Shown: in pieces, positions 1 to 5,211 of the stretch
Layout: each line of letters starts with the position of its first letter
Position numbering within the stretch: position 1 is the first letter of the stretch
NCBI GenBank assembly: GCA_005889445.1
Contig: VBGS01000024.1
Location: 1 to 5,211, forward strand
Length of the DNA stretch: 5,211 nucleotides
Direction: 5' to 3'
Origin: Chloroflexota bacterium
GTDB taxonomy: Bacteria > Chloroflexota > Limnocylindria > P2-11E
Translations under genes and position numbers: made by a program
Notes under the pieces: model-generated
The model's input: only the letters and a program-made list of their open reading frames with translations
What the model was told of the DNA's origin: nothing
Databases searched by the model: none

Positions 1-522
1 GCCGATGGCCCGAGCGGCCTCGACGAACTCGCGCTGCCGCAGCGACAGGATCTGCCCGCGCGCGAGGCGCGCGTAGATCGCCCAGGTGACCGCGGCGATG
101 GCGATGATCGCGTTCGTGAGGCTCGGTCCGAGCGCGCCGGCGATCGCCATCGCGAGGATCAGCGGCGGGAACGCGAGGAACACCTCGGTAAAGCGCATGA
201 GCGCTTCGTCCGCGAAGCCGGCCACATAGCCGGCGAGGAGGCCGATCGCGGTCCCGAAGATCCCCGCCGACGCGACCACGACGACGCCGATGACGAGCGA
301 GATGCGGGCTCCATAGAGGAGGCGGCTGGCGATGTCGCGGCCGAGCTGATCCGTCCCGAAGAGATGTGCTGCCGACGGCGGTTCGAGCCGCTGGCCGAGC
401 GCCTGCGCGAGAGGATCGTACGGAGCGATGAACGAGGCGAAGAGCGCGCTCACCGCGAGGAGGCCGATGATCGTCAGCGCCACGAGGTTCAGCGGGTTGC
501 GGAAGATCCCCGAGTCACCCAC
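1..522 (-). CDS. DppC/OppC-type ABC transporter permease, 3' end cut off by window edge
   Basis: Inner-membrane permease subunit of a peptide/nickel-type ABC importer; it should pair with the adjacent DppB-type subunit to form the translocation channel. The 174 visible residues read open from a GTG at 522 to base 1. They show the family's N-terminus: a short cytoplasmic stretch with FRNPLNLVAL, a first membrane helix at about 13-34, then APYDP (33-37). The hallmark GTDQLGRDIASRLLYGAR lies at about 57-72. Further hydrophobic segments lie at about 75-100, 115-131 and 137-152. The cytoplasmic EAA loop that contacts the ATPase starts at EFVEAARAIG (165-174), where the window ends. Relatives are usually about 280-300 residues, so over 100 are missing. 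The GTG start overlaps the upstream permease stop by 8 bases, which suggests translational coupling; only a weak GGA precedes it. The family is clear, but the substrate cannot be told from this subunit. Confidence 0.93.
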   Translation of the reverse strand, partial: MGDSGIFRNPLNLVALTIIGLLAVSALFASFIAPYDPLAQALGQRLEPPSAAHLFGTDQLGRDIASRLLYGARISLVIGVVVVASAGIFGTAIGLLAGYVAGFADEALMRFTEVFLAFPPLILAMAIAGALGPSLTNAIIAIAAVTWAIYARLARGQILSLRQREFVEAARAIG

Positions 523-1528
523 GTTGGATCCGCGGGTCGAGCCAGTAGTACGCGACGTCGACCGCGAGATTCGCAACCGGATACACGAACGCCGCCAGGA
601 GTGTCACGCCGAGGACCGCGGGGAAATCGAGGCTCACGGCCGATGCGGTCGCATATCGACCGAGCCCCGGCCAGCTGAAGATCGTCTCGGTGAGCACCGC
701 GCCCGAGAGCAGGCTGCCGAACGTGAGGCCGATGATCGTCACCGTTGGAATGAGCGCGTTGCGCAGGCCGTGGCGAAGCACGATGAGTCGCTCCGCGAGC
801 CCCTTCGCGCGCGCGGTGCGCATGTAGTCCTGCGAGAGGACGTCGAGCATGCTCGATCGGGTCATACGCGCAATTACGGCGGTCGAGAAGTAGCCGAGCG
901 TGAGCGCGGGGAGCACCAGGTGGACGAGGCTGCTGCGCAGCGCAGCAAGATCGCCGGCGATCAGGCTGTCCACCACATAGAGCCCGGTCCGGGTCGGCGG
1001 CGGGGGGACGAACGTGTCGAGCCGGCCTCCGCCGGGGAACCATCCGAGCTGGTAGTAGAAGAGCCCGATCACGATCAGCCCGAGCCAGAACACCGGCAGC
1101 GAGCCGCCGGCGAGCGAGAGCACGCGCACGACGTAGTCGGGAAGTCGTCCTCTCGAGACGGCGGACCAGACGCCGGCGGGGATCCCCAGGACGATCGAGA
1201 TGAGCAGCGCCGCGAACGAGAGCTCGAGGGTCGCCGGGAACGAGTCAGCAAGATCGTCCGCGACCGAGCGTCGTGTGCGGATGCTCTTCCCGAGGTCGCC
1301 GTGAAGGATTCCCACGACATACGTCGCGTACTGCTCCGGAAGCGGTCGATCGAGGTGGTACTCGGAGCGGAACTGGGCGATCTGCGCGTCGGTGGCGTGG
1401 TCGCCGAGCGCGGCCGCCACCGGATCCGCCGGGATGACGTGCGAGATCGCGAACGTGATGACCGAAACACCGATCATCACGGCCGCGATCCCGACGATGC
1501 GACGCAGCAGAAAGCCGAGAAAGTGCAT
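515..1528 (-). CDS. DppB/OppB-type ABC transporter permease
   Basis: Complete 337-residue inner-membrane permease of the dipeptide/oligopeptide/nickel importer family, close to the usual length. The N-terminus, MHFLGFLLRRIVGIAAVMIG followed by a hydrophobic run to about residue 30 and then IPADP, is typical of DppB proteins and supports the ATG at 1528. Probable membrane helices lie at about 10-30, 98-122, 134-160, 199-222, 257-283 and 303-325. The periplasmic part has the family's HLDRPLPEQY (58-67) and GDLGKSI (77-83). The ATPase-contacting EAA loop is DYMRTARAKGLAERLIVLRH (234-253), followed by GLRNALIP (254-261). The C-terminal SWPGLGRYA (285-293) and LDPRIQRG (330-337) are also characteristic. 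The gene starts 14 bases after the binding-protein stop and overlaps the next permease gene by 8 bases, so it is the middle of an operon. No Shine-Dalgarno motif is visible before the ATG, so translation may depend on coupling to the upstream gene. Confidence 0.96.
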   Translation of the reverse strand: MHFLGFLLRRIVGIAAVMIGVSVITFAISHVIPADPVAAALGDHATDAQIAQFRSEYHLDRPLPEQYATYVVGILHGDLGKSIRTRRSVADDLADSFPATLELSFAALLISIVLGIPAGVWSAVSRGRLPDYVVRVLSLAGGSLPVFWLGLIVIGLFYYQLGWFPGGGRLDTFVPPPPTRTGLYVVDSLIAGDLAALRSSLVHLVLPALTLGYFSTAVIARMTRSSMLDVLSQDYMRTARAKGLAERLIVLRHGLRNALIPTVTIIGLTFGSLLSGAVLTETIFSWPGLGRYATASAVSLDFPAVLGVTLLAAFVYPVANLAVDVAYYWLDPRIQRG

Positions 1529-1542
1529 GGCGCGCTAGCGAG

Positions 1543-3153
1543 TTACTTGCTTATCGCGGCGAAATCCGTCCAGTCCATCGGGCTCCAGACGAACCCCTTC
1601 ACGTTCGAACGGAGGCCGAAGGGTTCGGTGGGCTGGTAGAGGATCACGTACGGGCCGTTGTGGAGGACGTAGTCGGTGATCTCCTTGTACGCGGCCGCCC
1701 GCTTCGTCGTGTCCGTGATGAGCGCCGCGTCACGTCCCTTCGTCGCGATCGCGTCGTTCCAGCCGTTCCGGAACGCGATCGACTTCGCGCCGTAGTCGGT
1801 GAACGGACCGACGTTCGCGTCCGGGTCCGGGAAGTCCGGGCCCCAGTAGATCATGACGAGCTGACCCTTCTGCGCGCGGTACGTACCGAGCAGATCGGCC
1901 TGCGTCGTCTGCTTGATGTTCACGGTGACGCCGATGTTCTTCCAGTCCGACTGGAGCTTCGCAGCGAGGTCCGCGAACGTGGCACCGCCAGGGGCGGGAC
2001 CCGTCGGCACGAGGAGCTCGAGCGTGACGGCGGTCTGACCCGCCTGCTGCATGAGCGATTTCGCCTTGGTCACGTCGGCCTGGAAGGGCGTCGATTCGTT
2101 ATAGCCCGCGAGCCCCGCGGGAACGATCCCCTGCACCTTCTTGGCGCCGCCCTTGAGCAGGTCCTTCACGATCCCGTCGTAGTCGACCGCTGTGCGCAGC
2201 GCCTCGCGCACGTTCACGTTGTCGAGCGGCTTCACCGTCACGTTCATCCCGACATACACGAGCTGCAGGCTGTTGCCCGATGTGGTCGCTACCCCTTGCT
2301 TTCCCTGAAGGGCCGCGATCTGTTGCGCGCCGAGGTTCCGCACGATATCGGCGTCGCCCCTCTCGAGCGCGAACTGCTGGTTCGTCTGTTCGGGCACATG
2401 CTTCACGAGCACGCCGCTGAGCGCGGGCTTCGGGCTGCCGCCGTACTGCGTGTTCGCCTTGAGCTGGACCTCTGAGTTCTTCGTCCAGTGGTCAATGACG
2501 TACGCGCCGCTTCCGAGCGAGTGGTCGAGCAGATACGTCGACCCTGAGTCGCCGCCGCTCTCCTTCGTCTTGACTTCCTTGGAGTCGACGACGCTGCCGA
2601 TGGTGAACGTGAGCACCGCGAGGAAGCCCTGCGGGCTGGCCGTCTTTGGCAGGCTGATGACGACGGTCGAAGGATCGCTCGCCTTGATGCTCGTGTCCTT
2701 GAGCTGCGCGATGTCCGTGAAGAGGAAGGCCGGCGATTTGTTGAGCTTGAGGACGCGCTGGAACGAGTACACGACGTCGTCGGCCGTGATCGCGTTTCCG
2801 CTCGCGAACTTCGCGCCCGAGCGCAGCTTGAACGTGATGTCCCACTGCGAACCCGAGTCCTTGATGTCCCAGCTCTGCGCGAGGGCGGGCTTGATGGTCG
2901 AGAGGTCGGCGCCCTCGAACTTCACCAGGGTCTCGTACGCGTTGTGTGCGAGGAGCACACCGGTGAACTCGTAGGCGACCGCGGGGTCGAGCGAGATCAG
3001 GTCGCTCGTGTCGGCGTACCAGACCAACGTGCTCGCGGCACCGCCGGCCGATGCCGATGGTTGGTTCGACGCGCCGGGAGCCGATGGCTGCGTGCAGCCC
3101 GCGGCGACCAGCAGGGCGGCAAAAAGCAAAATGGATATGCGGCGAAGCGACAT
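1543..3153 (-). CDS. ABC transporter solute-binding lipoprotein, family 5 (DppA/OppA-like)
   Basis: Extracytoplasmic substrate-binding protein of 536 residues, typical of SBP family 5, expected to deliver ligand to the two permeases encoded downstream. The ATG at 3153 is chosen because a strong GGGGAGGGAG lies just upstream and it starts a lipoprotein signal: MSLRR, a hydrophobic core (6-18), then AAGC with the lipidated Cys at 20. The -3 position is Ala rather than the common Leu, a tolerated variant. A Ser/Ala/Pro/Gly-rich tether follows (21-42). Family signatures include LVWYADTSDLISLDPA (43-58), ITADDVVYSFQR (122-133), GSGAYVIDHW (214-223), VREALRTAVDYDGIV (315-329), AKSLMQQAG (364-372) and WGPDFPDPDAN (437-447). 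An open frame continues far upstream of the ATG, but it runs antisense through the next gene and looks non-coding. This family also binds nickel, haem, sugars and other ligands, so a peptide substrate is only the default guess. Confidence 0.96.
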   Translation of the reverse strand: MSLRRISILLFAALLVAAGCTQPSAPGASNQPSASAGGAASTLVWYADTSDLISLDPAVAYEFTGVLLAHNAYETLVKFEGADLSTIKPALAQSWDIKDSGSQWDITFKLRSGAKFASGNAITADDVVYSFQRVLKLNKSPAFLFTDIAQLKDTSIKASDPSTVVISLPKTASPQGFLAVLTFTIGSVVDSKEVKTKESGGDSGSTYLLDHSLGSGAYVIDHWTKNSEVQLKANTQYGGSPKPALSGVLVKHVPEQTNQQFALERGDADIVRNLGAQQIAALQGKQGVATTSGNSLQLVYVGMNVTVKPLDNVNVREALRTAVDYDGIVKDLLKGGAKKVQGIVPAGLAGYNESTPFQADVTKAKSLMQQAGQTAVTLELLVPTGPAPGGATFADLAAKLQSDWKNIGVTVNIKQTTQADLLGTYRAQKGQLVMIYWGPDFPDPDANVGPFTDYGAKSIAFRNGWNDAIATKGRDAALITDTTKRAAAYKEITDYVLHNGPYVILYQPTEPFGLRSNVKGFVWSPMDWTDFAAISK

Positions 3154-3158
3154 AGGAA

Positions 3159-3168
3159 CTCCCTCCCC
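3159..3168 (-). promoter_or_regulatory. Strong ribosome binding site of the solute-binding protein gene
   Basis: The minus strand reads GGGGAGGGAG here, containing GGAGG with 8 bases between it and the ATG at 3153. This is by far the best Shine-Dalgarno sequence in the window. It fixes the lipoprotein start rather than any upstream in-frame codon. The contrast with the absent site before the DppB-type gene fits the usual excess of binding protein over membrane subunits. Confidence 0.85.
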
Positions 3169-3197
3169 GTGGGCGCTGGATTTCCGAACGAGCCTAC

Positions 3198-3219
3198 ACC
3201 GCTTGGAGACCGCTGATAG
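3198..3219. repeat. Imperfect tandem 11-base direct repeat, possible operator
   Basis: ACCGCTTGGAG is followed directly by ACCGCTGATAG. The two units share 8 of 11 bases, including the full ACCGCT, with a period of about one helical turn. The pair lies 45 bases upstream of the lipoprotein gene and 63 bases upstream of the sensor gene, and it overlaps the spacer and -35 part of the weak leftward promoter candidate. That position would suit a regulator binding two half-sites on one face of the DNA. The repeat is short and could be chance; no regulator gene is present in the window. Confidence 0.3.
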
Positions 3220-3282
3220 GCGAATGATGCCCGGGCGTTGGAGGTGCGGCGTAGCCTCGGTTTCCACGCAGCAAGGTATGGG

Positions 3283-5211
3283 ATGAGACCGATTCCCACG
3301 CGCGCGTACGTGTTCGTGGCGCTCACATGCGTGGTCGCCCTGCCCTTTGTCGCGCTCGGCCTGCAGGACGTGCTGAGCGGCGATCCACCTGACCCCGTCG
3401 CCTTCTACATCTGGGCGCTCGCCGTGCTCCTCTCGCTCCGCCCGATCCGCATCGCCCCCAACGTCGAGCTCTCGGCGTCCGAGGTTGCCGTCCTCACCGG
3501 CATCATCCTGTTCCCGCCGGGCGAGCTCGCGCTCATCGCGGCCACCGCACGGCTCGTTGTCGATCTCGCGACCCGAAAGTCGTTCGTGCGCGTGGTGCGC
3601 AACGCCGCGGCGCAAGCGATCAGCGCGGGGACCGCCGCGATGGTGTTCCAGCTGGTGCTCCAGACCCCATCCCAGCTCGTCATCGGTCAGATCGGCGAGG
3701 TCATCCTCGCGGGTGCGCTCGCGGCGCTCGCGCTCGTGGTGCTCGACCTGGGGCAGATCCTCGCGCTGCAGCTGGTGCTCGGTACCGAGCGGCTCGGTGG
3801 CCGGACCTGGGGTTGGGTGATCCGCACGGCGCGCGCGCAGCTGCTCTGGGGAGTCGCGGTGGTGATCTCGATCGAGATCATCCTCATCGAGCCGTGGTTC
3901 CTCGTGCCCGGCATTCCGCTCTTCCTGCTGGGATACCTCGAGATCCGCGCGCGCTTCCTGGCCGAGCGCCGCGCGCGCCTCCTCGCCACGCTCGTCGAGG
4001 TGAGCCACGCCGTCGGCAGCTCGCTCGATCCGAACGAGGTCTTCCGCAACCTCTATCGGCAGGTCGCCCTGGTCATGGACGCGGACAACTTTTTCATCGC
4101 CACGCTCGGGCCCGATCAGTCAACGGTCTTCTCCCGGTTCCTGATCGACGGCGGCAAGGAGCTCGCCCCGGTGGAGCGCCCGACGGCGGGAACGCTCGTC
4201 GGCGCGACCCTTCAGCGCGGACCGCTGCTCCTCCGCGACGTCGACCGCGACATGAAGCGTCTCGCGCTCCCCGACCTGGAGTCCTGGGGCGCGGTCGAAG
4301 AGCACTCGATCATCGTGGCGCCGCTCAAGCAGCGCGAGAAGATCGTCGGGGCGATCTCCGCGCAGAGCCGACGCTCCGCCGCGTATGAGGAGGGAGACCT
4401 CGGCCTCCTCGAGGCGATCGCCAACGAGGCCGCGATCGCGATCGAGCGCGCGAACCTCCACGAGCGGACCGCGACCCTTTCGCGCCGGCTCTTCGATCTG
4501 CACCGCGTCGGTCTGGCGATCGCCGAGAAGACCGAGCTCGCCGAAGTGACGCGTCATCTCGCCGAGTCGGTGGTGGACCTGCTGAAACCAGCGGTCGCGG
4601 CGGTGTATCTCGACAAGGGCGGCGACTCGCTCGAGTTCGCGTACACGACCGGCACGGCGACGAGCGACATCCTCGCGCTCCCGAAGAACGTCGGGCTCGT
4701 GGCGCGCGCGCTCGAGTCAGGGGAGCCGGTGTCGGTCGCCGCGCGCGCGGCCGCGCCCGAAAGCACCCAGCGGCTGCTCGAGCGATTCGGGCACGAGGCG
4801 GTGCTCATCCACCCGCTGCGCTCCGCGGATCAGAACGTGGGCGTTCTCTTCGTCACCTGGCGGGAGACGCACACGATGAGCGACGAAGAGAGCGAGCTCG
4901 TCGGCATCCTCGCGGGCATCGGTGCGTCGACCATTCGCTCGATCCGCCTCTATCGCGAGCTCGATGACGCGTATCTCTCGACGGTCTCGACCCTCATGGC
5001 CACGATCCTCGCCCGAGACCACTACCGGGAGGACCATCAGCGCAAGATCGCCGCGGACGCCGTCGCCGTCGGCGAGCGCCTCACGCTGAACGACGCGGAG
5101 CTGCGCGACCTGCGCTACGCGTCACTGTTCCACTCGCTCGGCAAGATCGGCGTCCCGGCGGGGATCCTCTCAAAGGGCGGACCGCTCACCGCCGAAGAGC
5201 GCAAGATCATG
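3283..5211 (+). CDS. Membrane-bound sensor with two GAF-like domains and a degenerate HD-GYP-like domain, 3' end cut off
   Basis: Open from the ATG at 3283 to the last base: 643 residues, no stop. Residues 1-222 are hydrophobic with about six or seven likely membrane segments (about 9-27, 41-53, 66-94, 107-126, 139-166, 185-203, 204-220), resembling an integral membrane sensory domain that I cannot name. A basic helix (222-240) leads to a first GAF-like domain (about 231-392), with VAPLKQREKIVGAISAQS and ending in a helix NEAAIAIERANLHE (381-394). A second, more diverged GAF-like domain spans about 404-558. From about 565 an HD-GYP-type fold begins: RDHYREDHQRK (578-588, candidate first metal His at 585), then ASLFHSLGKIGVPAGILSK, then GPLTAEERKIM at the edge. 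In active members the doublet is His-Asp; here it is H617-S618, with G620-K621 kept. The GYP motif would lie beyond the window. Such domains normally hydrolyse cyclic di-GMP, but loss of the Asp makes that doubtful. AAGG six bases upstream supports the start; an upstream GTG at 3244 is a less likely alternative. Confidence 0.88.
   Translation, partial: MRPIPTRAYVFVALTCVVALPFVALGLQDVLSGDPPDPVAFYIWALAVLLSLRPIRIAPNVELSASEVAVLTGIILFPPGELALIAATARLVVDLATRKSFVRVVRNAAAQAISAGTAAMVFQLVLQTPSQLVIGQIGEVILAGALAALALVVLDLGQILALQLVLGTERLGGRTWGWVIRTARAQLLWGVAVVISIEIILIEPWFLVPGIPLFLLGYLEIRARFLAERRARLLATLVEVSHAVGSSLDPNEVFRNLYRQVALVMDADNFFIATLGPDQSTVFSRFLIDGGKELAPVERPTAGTLVGATLQRGPLLLRDVDRDMKRLALPDLESWGAVEEHSIIVAPLKQREKIVGAISAQSRRSAAYEEGDLGLLEAIANEAAIAIERANLHERTATLSRRLFDLHRVGLAIAEKTELAEVTRHLAESVVDLLKPAVAAVYLDKGGDSLEFAYTTGTATSDILALPKNVGLVARALESGEPVSVAARAAAPESTQRLLERFGHEAVLIHPLRSADQNVGVLFVTWRETHTMSDEESELVGILAGIGASTIRSIRLYRELDDAYLSTVSTLMATILARDHYREDHQRKIAADAVAVGERLTLNDAELRDLRYASLFHSLGKIGVPAGILSKGGPLTAEERKIM

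Larger units (their letters stand above)
3154..3282. promoter_or_regulatory. Divergent intergenic region between transporter operon and sensor gene
   Basis: These 129 bases separate two divergently transcribed genes and must hold the promoters of at least the transporter operon, and probably both. I see no convincing consensus promoter. The best leftward candidate is a weak TAGGCT (reverse complement of 3191-3196), with CTATCA (reverse complement of 3214-3219) 17 bases upstream; each matches about three of six consensus positions. On the plus strand the hexamer TTGGAG occurs at 3203 and 3238, but neither has a good -10 partner. A partial Shine-Dalgarno, AAGG at 3273-3276, lies 6 bases before the plus-strand ATG. 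The role is inferred from position; the exact promoters are unassigned. Confidence 0.5.

Noticed and set aside
1529..1542. Possible terminator or regulatory hairpin between the binding-protein and permease genes
   Set aside because: The gap is only 14 bases and holds no stem-loop with a T-run; the genes look co-transcribed.
428..1639. Long plus-strand open frame of 403 codons opposite the DppB-type permease
   Set aside because: Its product is an Arg/Glu/Asp/His-rich low-complexity string with no recognisable domain, typical of the antisense frame of a GC-rich gene. The opposite strand encodes a clear, full-length permease.
1660..2475. Plus-strand open frame of 271 codons inside the binding-protein gene
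   Set aside because: Arg/Val/Leu-rich with no domain, fully antisense to conserved SBP family 5 motifs; a shadow frame.
3203..3243. Two TTGGAG hexamers considered as -35 elements of plus-strand promoters
   Set aside because: Neither has a reasonable -10 hexamer at 16-18 bases; kept only as a remark, not as a promoter call.
3154..4008. In-frame upstream extension of the solute-binding protein to about 821 residues
   Set aside because: The added part is charged low-complexity sequence antisense to the membrane sensor. The strong ribosome site and lipoprotein signal place the start at 3153.
3813..4388. Plus-strand open frame of 191 codons in another frame of the sensor gene
   Set aside because: Arg/Ala/Pro-rich product characteristic of an off-frame reading of GC-rich coding DNA.
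4120..4557. Minus-strand open frame of 145 codons opposite the sensor's GAF region
   Set aside because: No recognisable domain; the plus strand reads through uninterrupted with GAF-like features.

Overview
The window is GC-rich DNA with tightly packed genes and no RNA genes, mobile elements or CRISPR repeats that I can see. Strong G/C bias at third codon positions, a lipoprotein-type binding protein and a large membrane/GAF/HD protein suit a high-GC free-living bacterium. Uncultivated Chloroflexota-type or actinobacterial lineages are plausible, but no phylogenetic marker is present, so the assignment is a guess.

Left part (1-3153, minus strand): an ABC importer operon of the dipeptide/oligopeptide/nickel family, read right to left. 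The order is solute-binding lipoprotein (3153-1543), DppB-type permease (1528-515), then DppC-type permease (522 to the left edge, incomplete). The gap between the first two genes is 14 bases, and the two permease genes overlap by 8 bases. The lipoprotein would capture the substrate outside the cell and deliver it to the DppB/DppC heterodimer. The DppD/DppF-type ATPases are not in the window and would be expected beyond base 1.

Middle (3154-3282): a 129-base divergent intergenic region. It holds a strong Shine-Dalgarno sequence for the lipoprotein gene and an imperfect tandem 11-base repeat that could be a regulator site. No convincing sigma-70 promoter is visible.

Right part (3283-5211, plus strand, incomplete at the right edge): a large signalling protein with an N-terminal polytopic membrane region, two GAF-like domains and the start of an HD-GYP-like domain. 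The HD signature is altered: the metal-binding Asp of the His-Asp doublet is Ser (H617-S618), although the surrounding motif is well kept. The visible part therefore looks like a membrane sensor whose c-di-GMP phosphodiesterase-type output may be inactive or repurposed. This is the most unusual thing in the window. Whether it is functionally linked to the transporter is unknown; divergent placement is the only evidence.
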